Of a stretch of DNA of 64,000 nucleotides, positions 1 through 9,361 are shown one piece after another. The stretch comes from CAZQRW01 sp964596115 (GTDB taxonomy: Bacteria; Hydrothermota; UBA3072; B12-G15). How positions within the stretch are numbered: position 1 is the first letter of the stretch; every line of letters starts with the position of its first letter. The notes beneath the pieces are model-generated. The model ran no database searches, was not told the DNA's origin, and was given only the letters and a program-made list of their open reading frames with translations. The DNA is taken from NCBI GenBank assembly GCA_964596115.1, contig CAZQRW010000002.1, forward strand, positions 15,896 to 79,895. Direction: 5' to 3'. A program made the position numbers and the translations under genes.

Positions 1-883
1 TGTTAGAGGTTAGTAGATGCTCAACACCAAAATGAAATGATTCAACATTATCAAGATTCTCTTTTACACCATCCTTTGTTAAAACTGACCAGGGAATATA
101 TGAAAGCTGGAAATAAATCTTCGCAGGAAGAGGGCCAGGGAAAAAGTAGTCAATTCCAAAGGCATATTGCTCTGGATAATTTATATCCGCTACCGTATCC
201 TTTGAGATCTTAATAGCAGTACCATATACAAAACCAATGGTCAAATTCTTAATCGGACTTAAGGTCAAGCCTCCATAGTAACCATTACCCTTTATACTAT
301 AATTTGAATGATTGATAGTAGTATCTGTATCAGTATAATGTTCGTAATTATAAACATCATTTCCCCTTATAATTCTTACTCCTCCTCCGATGCCAATCCA
401 TTTATATTTGAATCCAATGTTTGGAGTAAACGAAAATCCATTCAAATCAACTGTCTCATTTTCTGTCAGAATTACCCTATAAAACTCATCCCTCTCAGTA
501 TTTTCATAACTGTACTTTCCCGCCAGAATAGGGAAAAAGTCAAAGCCGATCTGAAGCATATTTTTAGGGATCCTAAAGGAAAAGGTGTATGGGCCTGCAA
601 GAAAATAGGTGTTATCCGCCACAGTTGTATTACCCACGGTATTATCAAAACTATCAAACACCCTCTTACTCCTTCTCTCTGTAGGCATCAACAAGGACCC
701 ATCAACCAACACCTGAGCATTTTGCAAGAAATATCCTGGGTTGGCAGTAGATACTACCCAAACATCTCCCACACCGTTCATAGAGGCGTCAAGCACAAAA
801 TTAAAATTCCCATAATTCGTAGCCTCCGCAATACCACCAAAAAGAACGAAAGAAACAAAGACTAAAAGTATTGTTTTACGCAT
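1..883 (-). CDS. Exported outer-membrane beta-barrel protein, 3' end outside window
   Basis: The ATG at 883-881 opens a frame that stays open to the window edge (294 codons), so the C-terminus is missing. The first about 20 residues form a signal peptide (Met-Arg-Lys, then a hydrophobic run ending near Ala-Glu-Ala). The rest alternates aromatic and polar residues with many Gly, Asn and Tyr, as in outer-membrane beta-barrels; FadL-like or PorV-like families are possible. It begins one base after the stop of the HhH-barrel gene, so it is the last visible member of that minus-strand operon. The function is not recognised. An antisense frame at 308-865 is a shadow. Confidence 0.75.
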   Translation of the reverse strand, partial: MRKTILLVFVSFVLFGGIAEATNYGNFNFVLDASMNGVGDVWVVSTANPGYFLQNAQVLVDGSLLMPTERRSKRVFDSFDNTVGNTTVADNTYFLAGPYTFSFRIPKNMLQIGFDFFPILAGKYSYENTERDEFYRVILTENETVDLNGFSFTPNIGFKYKWIGIGGGVRIIRGNDVYNYEHYTDTDTTINHSNYSIKGNGYYGGLTLSPIKNLTIGFVYGTAIKISKDTVADINYPEQYAFGIDYFFPGPLPAKIYFQLSYIPWSVLTKDGVKENLDNVESFHFGVEHLLTSN

Positions 884-884
884 A

Positions 885-3305
885 TTACCACCACCATATA
901 ATTTGAAGGTTTCCAGTATAATTTGTCTTATTATCTACAAATCCATTTATTAAGGTCGGGGTGCCATTTTCGTAATGATATTCTCCGTTAGAGTATTCAA
1001 GCCCAACGTGATTGTATTCAGTATATTTTCTTCTGAACTTAAGTCTTAAAAACAGATTATCAGAAACTCTGTCAATAAATGAAACAAAAAATTTATTTCC
1101 GTTACCATAGAGAAAGTCAATACCTGTATCTTCAAAAATCCACTGACTCATATCATCCGTCTTCCATATCGCACTCCCCAGATAAGTAGATAGTCTCTCT
1201 GAAAAACGATGTTCAAAGACAAGTGATATATACCCGCCATCCATAACCTCATCCTCTGTGTATTTTAAGGAGGACTGAAGATGAACCCATCCGTATCTCG
1301 CCCTGAAATCTATATAATCATAGTCAGTTAGCAGGGCATATATCCTGAAAGTAAATTCATTTGTCACAGATTTGGTAGGGGTTGTGGGTCTCTCCCTCCA
1401 CTTTGCCTGATATTTGTGTTTAATCCTTATCCTTAAAGGATAGATTGGCCTATATTCAAGTTCGCTTTGCACTCTAACATTAGGCAAACCTATCGCAAGA
1501 TTTTTCCAGACATCCACATATGCCCTGGTAATAGTAAAATGTCTATTTATCCTGTACCTCGTCTCCACATAAAGTCCATCCTCAGGTTTTGGGGCAGGAT
1601 AGTTCTGCATATCGGAATAAAATGGATCAAGCAATCTATAGGGCTTCTCAAAGGGCGTATCATCAAATCTCTTCTGCTCCATAAATGGCCTTGCATAAGG
1701 GTTATCGTAACCAACATCATAATGCCTCTTCCTGAAAAGAACATAAATATTATTGTATTGAACAATTCCACCAAAGATATAAGCATTAGAAGGTACCCCT
1801 GTAAACTGGTGAACAAATTCTCCCTCAATTCCAAAATTATTTATCACAGTCCTCCCGGATATGCCACCAAACTTCTTTTCCCTTCCATTTGTCATATCAA
1901 GATATGTTGGGGTAATCAATTCATCTGCGTCATACTTAAACTCTACATCTTCCCTTGAAATTTTGAATGGCTTATCAGTATGTATTTTAAGCCCATTTAA
2001 CGAAATGTATGTTCCAAAAGGAATGAAAAAAAGGTTGGAAAGGTCCACTCCAAAACTTCCACCGTAGAATTCCTCATTGAATTTATCCTTGAACTCTGAG
2101 AGGTTATATGGATTTGTAAAATAAAGATTGATTGTTGAATCCCTATTCAAAATACCATCCTTTTTATCCATAGAGTAAAAAGATATAAGTTTAAATCTCT
2201 TATAACGAGAAAGTAATCCCGTTCCCCGAGCGGCAAACTCCTGCGACGAAGTTATATCACCGTAGACACCCTCCGCCTTTTCTATCGACCTTGCAAGCAT
2301 ATCATCCACGTTTTGAAACATTACTCCCTGCCCTATTGTTACATTGTAGTTACCGACATAAAGTTTATCTATGGGGCCAATATTGATAAGTCCAATATAA
2401 CCCTTATAGTTATTTGACCCATCTGGCATTTCTCCTGCCCTTACACCGAGAGAAAGCCTATCCCCATAATCTGTCCTTGCCCTTACAAAAATCTTCCGCA
2501 TATAGTTGTTACTCAATGCCTCTTCCTTTTCATTCTCCAATCTCTCCATAAGTTTTTTCATATTTTCTCTATCCCAACCAGCAGAATCCATTCTCTGATA
2601 GGCATACGTTGTGTCTGAATTGAATGTGTCTAAAACAGGATCATAGTCTATACTGTTGAATAGAGAGTTTACATAATCAACTGTACCATCCACATTCTTC
2701 CCTCCCATATCCTCCATATCTTCTCGTGAAAACCAGTCAACATTTGCCTTCCCAAAACCTACCCATTTCTTTGGTTTTTGCTCTTCAGAGGTAACGATAA
2801 AATCCCTTATATTTCTGTAGCCATAACTTGTTAAATATGGTGCATATCGAAGATCTGAAGAATACCTTATATTTTTCCATGTCCTTACATAGTTGATGGC
2901 AGATACTGCATCCACAAGGTTCACCCTGCTCAACATAAGTATATCGTCTATATGAACCCTGTTTATATTCATAGGTTTTATTGTTAATGCCTCCCATTCA
3001 TCCATTAAGGCCTCGGAGGGTCTTTCTTCTGATGCAAGCCTCTCCTGTATCTGTTCAATATAGTAAGGAATATTCTTTATCTCAGGTGGTTTCTTGATTA
3101 TAATAAGATCCTTTAATTTTTTGAACTCCTCTGGTTTCAAGATGTCATATAACTCATAATAAGATGAAATATATTTATGGGTTTCCCTATACTCATATAA
3201 CTTCTCTGCTGATGCATCTGAAATGGGAAGCAGCTTTATCTCATTAATGGATGCCCTATTTATGTCAAGGGGCATTGTAACCGAGATTAGTAGTATCCAT
3301 ATCAT
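885..3305 (-). CDS. Helix-hairpin-helix domain outer-membrane barrel protein
   Basis: 806 aa. A short hydrophobic start is followed by a ComEA-type helix-hairpin-helix segment (about residues 12-70, 'LDINRASINEI' then 'LLPISDASAEKLYEYRE') and a second HhH-like segment at about 105-150. From about residue 240 onward the protein is rich in alternating aromatic/polar strands typical of a large outer-membrane barrel. Proteins pairing ComEA-like HhH repeats with a barrel are known in Bacteroidetes and related phyla, but their role (possibly DNA handling at the surface) is not established. The start overlaps the upstream stop by ATGA, so the two genes are translationally coupled. Confidence 0.75.
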   Translation of the reverse strand: MIWILLISVTMPLDINRASINEIKLLPISDASAEKLYEYRETHKYISSYYELYDILKPEEFKKLKDLIIIKKPPEIKNIPYYIEQIQERLASEERPSEALMDEWEALTIKPMNINRVHIDDILMLSRVNLVDAVSAINYVRTWKNIRYSSDLRYAPYLTSYGYRNIRDFIVTSEEQKPKKWVGFGKANVDWFSREDMEDMGGKNVDGTVDYVNSLFNSIDYDPVLDTFNSDTTYAYQRMDSAGWDRENMKKLMERLENEKEEALSNNYMRKIFVRARTDYGDRLSLGVRAGEMPDGSNNYKGYIGLINIGPIDKLYVGNYNVTIGQGVMFQNVDDMLARSIEKAEGVYGDITSSQEFAARGTGLLSRYKRFKLISFYSMDKKDGILNRDSTINLYFTNPYNLSEFKDKFNEEFYGGSFGVDLSNLFFIPFGTYISLNGLKIHTDKPFKISREDVEFKYDADELITPTYLDMTNGREKKFGGISGRTVINNFGIEGEFVHQFTGVPSNAYIFGGIVQYNNIYVLFRKRHYDVGYDNPYARPFMEQKRFDDTPFEKPYRLLDPFYSDMQNYPAPKPEDGLYVETRYRINRHFTITRAYVDVWKNLAIGLPNVRVQSELEYRPIYPLRIRIKHKYQAKWRERPTTPTKSVTNEFTFRIYALLTDYDYIDFRARYGWVHLQSSLKYTEDEVMDGGYISLVFEHRFSERLSTYLGSAIWKTDDMSQWIFEDTGIDFLYGNGNKFFVSFIDRVSDNLFLRLKFRRKYTEYNHVGLEYSNGEYHYENGTPTLINGFVDNKTNYTGNLQIIWWW

Positions 3306-4057
3306 CTGTAACCTGCTCCAACTGTATATGTTGGTTCAATGCTGCTATTGTATTCGTATGAAAAATTAACATTTACAGGAGCAGCATTAATCCCAATGCC
3401 AAAGGAAACCTCAAAAGGCGATGAATGGAAACCAGTTCTTAATGCAATTTTATCACCTATTATAAATTCCTGACCAAAGAGGAATCTTGTGGGTTTATCA
3501 AACTCTTTTTCAAAACCAAAGGCTGTTGTTGCGCTCTTGTATGGTTTGTAAGAAACACTCATACCCGCCTTTGTCGGAAGGCTGTACTTCACATCCTTGC
3601 CTACCGTTGGTCTATTCACGTTATAAACTGCCCCTCCGATATACCACAATTCCCAAACCCTTGAAATTACCCCTATATCAACGCCATAGGTAAACTCATC
3701 ACCAAATCTTGACTGAAATAGGTAAAAACCCTTTACAGTATAACCGAGTTTTGTATCTTCTCCAAGGGGAACGCCCTGTGATATAGAAACTACGGTTTCA
3801 TTCTGAAGATCCTTTACATTTCTGTATCCAAGATTAAAACCAAAGGATTTCATTCCCAAAAAAATTCTCCCCGTACTAACTGTGCTATAGAGACTCCTAT
3901 ATGAAGTGCTAAGAGTAAAATCCTTCATAAATCCGCAGGAGGCAGGATTAAATGAAATGACCGGGTCAGGGATGCTGTAATCTGCACCTCCCATTGCATT
4001 ACCAATGGGAGAAAAAAGAAGGTTTTCAAAAACCGATACTATTAATAACATTGCCAT
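3302..4057 (-). CDS. PorV/PorQ-like outer-membrane protein
   Basis: 251 aa. After a signal-like hydrophobic start come the family hallmarks: 'GNAMGGADYSIPDP' and 'SFNPASCGF', the conserved N-terminal segment of PorV/PorQ (UPF0164-like) proteins of the FadL superfamily. The remainder is predicted beta-strand and ends in an aromatic/Arg terminus (GAGYR). In Bacteroidetes such proteins shuttle type IX secretion substrates; no other T9SS component is visible here, so that role is only suggested. It lies one base after the OB-fold protein gene and overlaps the HhH-barrel gene downstream. Confidence 0.7.
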   Translation of the reverse strand: MAMLLIVSVFENLLFSPIGNAMGGADYSIPDPVISFNPASCGFMKDFTLSTSYRSLYSTVSTGRIFLGMKSFGFNLGYRNVKDLQNETVVSISQGVPLGEDTKLGYTVKGFYLFQSRFGDEFTYGVDIGVISRVWELWYIGGAVYNVNRPTVGKDVKYSLPTKAGMSVSYKPYKSATTAFGFEKEFDKPTRFLFGQEFIIGDKIALRTGFHSSPFEVSFGIGINAAPVNVNFSYEYNSSIEPTYTVGAGYR

Positions 4058-4058
4058 A

Positions 4059-6023
4059 TTATCTTCCTAATTTTGTGCCCACTATAATGGGCTTAGTTAA
4101 TTTTTCAGTTTTTCCATCTGTTTCTTTTACAACAATATGAATGAGATAAAGTCCGATAGTTACTTTTTTATCATACTCATCCTCTCCATTCCAGTATGTC
4201 TCGTATGGCCCACCTGGATAATTCACAACAAGAATCTTCACCAATCTGCCCTCAGCATCAAAAATCTTTGCAGTAATGCTTGAGTTATGTGGAGCGGTTA
4301 TTTTTACATCCGCAACCTCACCCAGGTCATAAGAGAATGGATTTGGTGTAATTGTACAGGTGAGTACCTCTGTTGTTTCCGAAGGTATCTCCATAACTAT
4401 ATCGTTCATATCTCTGGGAAGAAGTTGATAACCAGTTGTATATGGTTCATGGGAGTCATATTGACCACCAACACCCGTAATAGTAAATATGTCTCCCTTA
4501 CCCATCATATTTCTCATTGAGTCAACATTTATACCTGTGCCTGTTTCTAACCTTATGGTTATATATGCCTGACCATTTGCAACGGTAAAATTGTAACCCC
4601 CTCCAGCTGCTATTGGTGTTAATGGTGTCACGACCTTTGATTTTTTTACACAGAGGAGCCTTCCCTCGGTGGATTCATCAAGACCAACCGATGTGGCGAG
4701 CGTCTCCGGTTTAAATATGGGATCCCATCTCGAAATTAGTGTGACATCGGATGGATTATTCACCTTCACCTCTGTTAATCCATTATATTCATCTACAGTA
4801 CCCTTTATCAAATACCTATAATTCCTTTTTACAGGGATAGCATCATAGGAAAATATATCAACTCCGCTGGTGGTATCATTCAAATAGAAACCGGTCCCCG
4901 TTGGAGAGATATTTCCCGTTACTGCATAGCCGAGCACAGTAACAACATCACCAAGCATACCAGAGGTAACGCCATCAGGGCCTGGATTCTGAACGTCTCT
5001 TAGATCTGTTATTGTGGGCATTGCTATAATTTTTATGAATGGTTTTCCAGCAACAGAAAAAATGTTATTATCCATACTTCCCTCAACCCTGAATGTAAAT
5101 GTGCCTGTCGTATCAATAATGACATTATTAACCTGGATCATCACTGTATCAAATATACTGGTGCCAAAGACCTTAATTGTGTCTCCTGTTGAATCGGATA
5201 CAACTACTGCTGAATCATTTGAGGGAAGATCAATTGAACCAACATTATGAGACCAGATAATTTCGGGAGGGATAAAAACTCTGAGATAACTCACCGTATC
5301 TATAGTACTTATGACCCGAAATTTTAGATTAAAATTAACCCTCTCAAAAAATTGAACAGGGTCACAATCTGCATAGAGCCCCTCTATCTCTCCAGGCTCA
5401 AGGATATCTCTGTCATCTCTGGGAAGGATCTTGTAATCGTAGTAATAGTCTACCGGACCTGTAACACTATATGTATCACCTACAACAGGTTCAAAGTAAA
5501 AAATCCTATCGTCAACTATTGCAGGTCCACTTCCATCATCAACCTCCCACTCCCCATAGGCATTAACACCCTGCGTGCAAGCTGCTTTTACAACCTTTAC
5601 AAGCACACCTTCATACTTCTCATCGGATATATTACCGGTGGAATCAATAACAGGGTCAGGGGGCGTTGTAGAACCAAGTACTGTAATTTCATCTGGATAA
5701 GAGACCTCTGTAACACCATAGTATTCGCTCACCTTCCCAGTAATTCTTACACTATCCCCCCTCTCAACACCTGGATTTGAGGAACCATTGTATATATAAA
5801 TCCCTCTCCAGGCACCACCTGGTTTCATCTCAACAAAGAAGGCATATCTTGTACTTCCACCAGACAGGTATGTAAAAGGTGCGGTAACAACACCGTAGAA
5901 AGTGACGGTGCTGTCAACAAATGGTGAAGAACTGGCGTGTCCCTGAATCTCTTCAATAGTATGAACCCCTCCAATCATAGAGAGGGGCAAAAAGGCCAAT
6001 AAAAAAATTGATATTTTCTTCAT
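4059..6023 (-). CDS. Large secreted OB-fold protein with C-terminal sorting-type domain
   Basis: 654 aa. A clear signal peptide (MKK, hydrophobic core, cleavage near residue 18) is followed by repeated OB-fold modules like those of bacterial secreted nucleic-acid-binding or nuclease-associated proteins: the pattern 'V..GVVTAPF ... FFVE ... GIYIY ... GD.V.ITGKV.EY.G.TEV' appears near residues 40-120 and recurs in weaker form at about 350-430 and 440-540. Residues about 555-654 form a FlgD-Ig/type-A-sorting-like domain ('ITPNPFSYDLGE', 'KIFDAEGRLVK', 'YETYWNGEDEYDK'). It is a paralogue of the next gene upstream. A Shine-Dalgarno AAAGGG precedes the ATG. Cargo and ligand are unknown. Confidence 0.7.
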   Translation of the reverse strand: MKKISIFLLAFLPLSMIGGVHTIEEIQGHASSSPFVDSTVTFYGVVTAPFTYLSGGSTRYAFFVEMKPGGAWRGIYIYNGSSNPGVERGDSVRITGKVSEYYGVTEVSYPDEITVLGSTTPPDPVIDSTGNISDEKYEGVLVKVVKAACTQGVNAYGEWEVDDGSGPAIVDDRIFYFEPVVGDTYSVTGPVDYYYDYKILPRDDRDILEPGEIEGLYADCDPVQFFERVNFNLKFRVISTIDTVSYLRVFIPPEIIWSHNVGSIDLPSNDSAVVVSDSTGDTIKVFGTSIFDTVMIQVNNVIIDTTGTFTFRVEGSMDNNIFSVAGKPFIKIIAMPTITDLRDVQNPGPDGVTSGMLGDVVTVLGYAVTGNISPTGTGFYLNDTTSGVDIFSYDAIPVKRNYRYLIKGTVDEYNGLTEVKVNNPSDVTLISRWDPIFKPETLATSVGLDESTEGRLLCVKKSKVVTPLTPIAAGGGYNFTVANGQAYITIRLETGTGINVDSMRNMMGKGDIFTITGVGGQYDSHEPYTTGYQLLPRDMNDIVMEIPSETTEVLTCTITPNPFSYDLGEVADVKITAPHNSSITAKIFDAEGRLVKILVVNYPGGPYETYWNGEDEYDKKVTIGLYLIHIVVKETDGKTEKLTKPIIVGTKLGR

Positions 6024-6036
6024 TTATCACCCTTTC

Positions 6037-6945
6037 TTAAAGATGTATAAATCTTGATACATTTGTCGTATCGTTTGTTTTCAATATAATGAAGTATATT
6101 CCTGCGTTTGTTCTTTTCAGATCAATGTTATATTTATGTGCACCTCTTTCAAACCTCCCTTTCATTACCCTCTTTACCAACCTGCCATTGATGTCATAGA
6201 TACCTATCTCTCCCTCGGTATCCTTATCCAGAATAAATGAGACCTCTATATTAGAGGGAGCGAAATTGGAAGAAACCTTAAATGTAATGACGTTCCCACT
6301 ATTTATCTCCCTTATGCCACTAACATTAACAATATCCGAAGAATCCCTGGGCTCAACCTTGAAACTATCAAAGGCAAAATTTAATGGTCCTATAACGGTG
6401 TAAGAATCTCCAAGTATTGGGGTATAGGACACATTCCAGTCGTCGACTCTCAAAGGGCCTGAACCATCATTTATTTCCCACTCGCCATGGCCCAGATCAG
6501 TATTGGTGCATTGTGCATTTTCTACTTTTAAAAGGACTGATTCGTATTGTTCATCGTTCGCATCACCAGTAGAAACTATTAAAGGTAAAGGTACCCCTAC
6601 ACCACTTGCGAGAATACTGTATGTATTACCGTAAGCAAACTCAGTCATATTGTTATATTCCTGAATAGTGCCGGTTATTTCAACACTATCACCTCTGGAA
6701 ACATCCTGTGTCCAGGAGTAACCTTGATATGCATATATTCCTTTCCAGGCACCAGCAGGTTTTTCCTCAATAAAGAATCCCCTTGAGAATACACCTGTAA
6801 CCACGCCAGAAGTAGTAACAGTACTGCCCACATATGGAGAGTCACCTGATGGATCTGTCGTATATTGGATTTCGTAGATAGAATGGTATGAGCCCAAAAG
6901 AGGAATAACCATCGTCAACCCCAAGAAGATCCATAACCTTTTCAT
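6037..6945 (-). CDS. Secreted OB-fold protein with C-terminal sorting-type domain
   Basis: The start was set at the ATG at 6945, where AAAAGGAGGT sits 7 bp upstream; the frame could extend 12 codons further but without a ribosome site. 302 aa with a signal peptide (MKRLWIF followed by a hydrophobic run), one complete OB-fold module ('GVVTGVFSRGFFIEEKPAGAWKG', about residues 45-110), a linker repeating the module's second half, and a C-terminal domain ('EIGIYDINGRLVKRV', 'AGIYFIILKT') resembling the T9SS type-A sorting fold. It is a shorter paralogue of the downstream 654-aa protein and is likely the first gene of the 6945-to-1 operon. Confidence 0.7.
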   Translation of the reverse strand: MKRLWIFLGLTMVIPLLGSYHSIYEIQYTTDPSGDSPYVGSTVTTSGVVTGVFSRGFFIEEKPAGAWKGIYAYQGYSWTQDVSRGDSVEITGTIQEYNNMTEFAYGNTYSILASGVGVPLPLIVSTGDANDEQYESVLLKVENAQCTNTDLGHGEWEINDGSGPLRVDDWNVSYTPILGDSYTVIGPLNFAFDSFKVEPRDSSDIVNVSGIREINSGNVITFKVSSNFAPSNIEVSFILDKDTEGEIGIYDINGRLVKRVMKGRFERGAHKYNIDLKRTNAGIYFIILKTNDTTNVSRFIHL

Positions 6946-7015
6946 AAAACACCTCCTTTTTACTTTTTTTAACTTTAACACTTTTTAAAATATCGTCAAG
7001 CATAAATTTTTATAA

Positions 7016-7936
7016 TTAATGGGTCGAAATAGGTGTTTTTTTCGGGAAAAATAATCTGCTGAAAACGCCTCCCTGGGTTATCTTTTTTAAGACATCAATA
7101 TGTTTGTAAGCCGCTGTTCTACCCATTTCAACGCACTCATCAAGCCTTCCAAAATCTGTCCAGTGCACATCTTTTGTATCTATCTCAATAACATAATCTG
7201 CCTCTTCTAATAGCAACCTGAAAAGTTTTAGCTTTGCAAGTTCATCACCCCTCAGAATGACACTCATAGAACTATTGAGTTTTCCAGGTGGGGAGGGCTT
7301 ATACCCAAATATAACACCTATAACGATGTCTGCACCAAGATCTCTGGCTGCCTCAACCGGGACATTTGCAGTAACACCACCATCCACAAGAATCCTTCCT
7401 CCAAGTTTTACAGCAGGAAAAATCCCGGGGATGGCAGCGCTTGCCCTCACCGCGCACTTAATTAATCCCTCTTTAAAAATAATGTCCTGGCCTGAGACAA
7501 GATCAAGGGCAACTGAAGCAAATGGAAGTTTCATATCTTTAAACGTTTTGTTATTAAACATCTCATCAAATATTTCTTCTACTGGCTCTTCTGGAATCAG
7601 GGAGCTCTTTCCCAATGCCTCAACAAAGGTTAAACCCACTTTTAATCTATGCCTGATCCTCTCAAACCAATTATCTTCCTCTTCTGATTTAAATTTACTC
7701 AATCTCATCTCTCTGTACGCCTCTGAATCTACAAATCTCCTTGCCATATTCTTCATTTTTACCGCATCAGGTTTAAGGGCATAAAATCCACCAACGATGG
7801 CACCAATACTGGTGCCAGCAATTATGTCTATTGGAATTCCCTCCTTTTCAAATACTTCAAGAACACCAATATGTGCAAGCCCCTTTGCCCCTCCACCTGC
7901 AAGTGCGATTCCCACCTTTGGCTTTTTAAATAGCAT
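7016..7936 (-). CDS. Patatin-like phospholipase (RssA/YlbK type)
   Basis: 306 aa. It has the complete patatin catalytic set: oxyanion-hole motif 'GGGAKGLAHIGVLE' (about residues 12-25), nucleophile elbow 'GTSIG' (Ser near 43) and catalytic Asp in 'DGGVTANVPVEAA' (near 190). There is no signal peptide, so it is probably a cytoplasmic or membrane-associated lipid acyl hydrolase. GGGAG lies 6 bp before the ATG. It appears monocistronic: about 70 bp separate it from the OB-fold operon, and the Mth938-like gene diverges upstream. The substrate cannot be read from the sequence. Confidence 0.88.
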   Translation of the reverse strand: MLFKKPKVGIALAGGGAKGLAHIGVLEVFEKEGIPIDIIAGTSIGAIVGGFYALKPDAVKMKNMARRFVDSEAYREMRLSKFKSEEEDNWFERIRHRLKVGLTFVEALGKSSLIPEEPVEEIFDEMFNNKTFKDMKLPFASVALDLVSGQDIIFKEGLIKCAVRASAAIPGIFPAVKLGGRILVDGGVTANVPVEAARDLGADIVIGVIFGYKPSPPGKLNSSMSVILRGDELAKLKLFRLLLEEADYVIEIDTKDVHWTDFGRLDECVEMGRTAAYKHIDVLKKITQGGVFSRLFFPKKTPISTH

Positions 7937-8003
7937 TTTACTCTCCCTTTATTTTTTCTTCATTTTAAAGGAAAATAATTAAAAGGCAAGAAAAAAATAC
8001 TTC

Positions 8004-8031
8004 TTGAATTATTATTATTATAAATTATTAT
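8004..8031 (+). promoter_or_regulatory. Promoter for Mth938-like gene, leaderless geometry
   Basis: TTGAAT at 8004-8009, a 16-bp spacer, and TATTAT at 8026-8031. Exactly 6 bp then separate the -10 box from the ATG at 8038, so transcription would begin at or next to the start codon. No Shine-Dalgarno sequence is present. Confidence 0.55.
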
Positions 8032-8037
8032 ATTGAT

Positions 8038-8376
8038 ATGATTAATTCATATAAGTTTGGGGTTATAAATATCAACGGTAAAACCTATATGAAGGACGTA
8101 ATCATTATTGGTGACGAAGTATTCCATCCATGGTGGAGAAGGGAAGGGCACAGGGTATATCCTGAGGATCTCAAATATCCACTTGAGAAGAACGTAAATA
8201 AAATTGTTATTGGCACAGGATACTGGAACAGGGTGACAATACCCAAAGAAACAAAGAATTTTTTAAAAGACAACGGCATTGAATTTATTTTTTTAGGAAC
8301 AAAAGAGGCAGTGGATATGTACAACAACGATAAAGAGAAAACTTCTACTGCCTACTGCCTCCACCTTACCTGCTAA
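8038..8376 (+). CDS. Mth938-like domain (DUF498/AAMDC family) protein
   Basis: 112 aa, the usual length of single-domain Mth938/DUF498 proteins. Diagnostic segments are 'YKFGVININGKTY', 'GDEVFHPWWRREGHRV', 'VIGTGYWNRVTIP' and 'LGTKEAVDMYN'. The fold is a small alpha/beta domain also found in NDUFAF3 and AAMDC; the biochemical role of the bacterial stand-alone version is unknown. It is an isolated plus-strand gene between the divergent patatin gene and the convergent argF. It has no Shine-Dalgarno and probably gives a leaderless transcript. The last about 10 residues are Thr/Ser/Cys-rich and look like a non-conserved tail. Confidence 0.8.
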   Translation: MINSYKFGVININGKTYMKDVIIIGDEVFHPWWRREGHRVYPEDLKYPLEKNVNKIVIGTGYWNRVTIPKETKNFLKDNGIEFIFLGTKEAVDMYNNDKEKTSTAYCLHLTC

Positions 8377-8422
8377 ATAGCTATCCTACAGGTTTTCAAA
8401 CTATAATACCTTTTGGTTTACC

Positions 8423-9343
8423 CTACTTCATTAGCATTACCATCAATGCCTTCTGTGCATGGAGTCTGTTTTCTGCTTCATCAAGAACAATGGAATGGGG
8501 CCCATCAAGGACTTCACTTGTTATTTCTTCACCTCTATGTGCAGGAAGACAATGCATAACTACTGCATCTTTTTTTGCTACTTCAAGAAGTCGAGTGTTA
8601 ACCTGAAACCTCTGAAAATCCATTTTTCTCTTCTCTGCTTCATCCTCCTGACCCATTGATGCCCATACATCTGTATAAATTATATCTGCATCTCTTACAG
8701 CCTCCACAGGATCGTTAACAATTTTCACAATTGAGCCTGTCCCCTTTGCAAGATTTTTTGCTTTATTAACAATTTCAGGATTTGCTTCATATCCATCCGG
8801 ACATCCAAGTGTAAAATTAGCTCCGAGGATGGCGGAGGCAAGCATAAGGGAGTGGGCAACATTGTTACCATCACCAATAAATGCAAGCTTCAATCCTTTA
8901 AAGTTCCCCTTGTGTTCCTGAATAGTAAGAAAATCGGCAAGTATCTGACAGGGATGTTCAAGATCTGATAAGCCATTTATTACAGGGACTGATGCATTCT
9001 CTGCAAGGTCAGTCACTGTCTTATGGGCAAAGGTTCTCGCCATTATTCCATTCACCCACCTTGAAAGATTTCTTGCAACATCTGGAACAGCTTCTCTTTT
9101 GCCAAGTTTTATATCGGTCGGAGCAAGGTAAATCCCATATCCACCCAGTTGATATATACCTGTTTCAAAAGTCACCCTTGTTCTCAGGGATGGTTTTTCA
9201 AATATCATTGCCAGAACCTTCCCCTTTAGTATATGATATTCCTTACCTCTTTTTACTTTTTCCTTCAACTCCCTTGCAAGTTTAAAGAGTCTAAGCATCT
9301 CGTCCTTTGATAGGTCAGTTATGGAAACAAGATCTTTTTTCAC
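8423..9343 (-). CDS. argF: Ornithine carbamoyltransferase
   Basis: 306 aa, full length. Catalyses carbamoyl phosphate plus ornithine to citrulline in arginine synthesis. Visible motifs: carbamoyl-phosphate loop 'FEKPSLRTRVTFE' (STRT-equivalent SLRTR near residue 52), 'DLEHPCQILADFLTI' (HPCQ near 130), 'DVWASMGQE' (the ornithine-binding SMG loop) and 'MHCLPAHRGEEI' (HCLP near 265). The start is GTG at 9343 with GAGGAGG 4 bp upstream. It is the last gene of the long minus-strand operon, 18 bp after def. No other arginine gene is in the window. Confidence 0.95.
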   Translation of the reverse strand: MKKDLVSITDLSKDEMLRLFKLARELKEKVKRGKEYHILKGKVLAMIFEKPSLRTRVTFETGIYQLGGYGIYLAPTDIKLGKREAVPDVARNLSRWVNGIMARTFAHKTVTDLAENASVPVINGLSDLEHPCQILADFLTIQEHKGNFKGLKLAFIGDGNNVAHSLMLASAILGANFTLGCPDGYEANPEIVNKAKNLAKGTGSIVKIVNDPVEAVRDADIIYTDVWASMGQEDEAEKRKMDFQRFQVNTRLLEVAKKDAVVMHCLPAHRGEEITSEVLDGPHSIVLDEAENRLHAQKALMVMLMK

Positions 9344-9361
9344 ATTGCCTCCTCTTTTTCT

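Noticed and set aside
308..865. 185-aa plus-strand frame
   Set aside because: Antisense to the cut-off barrel gene, with basic, unpatterned composition and no ribosome site.
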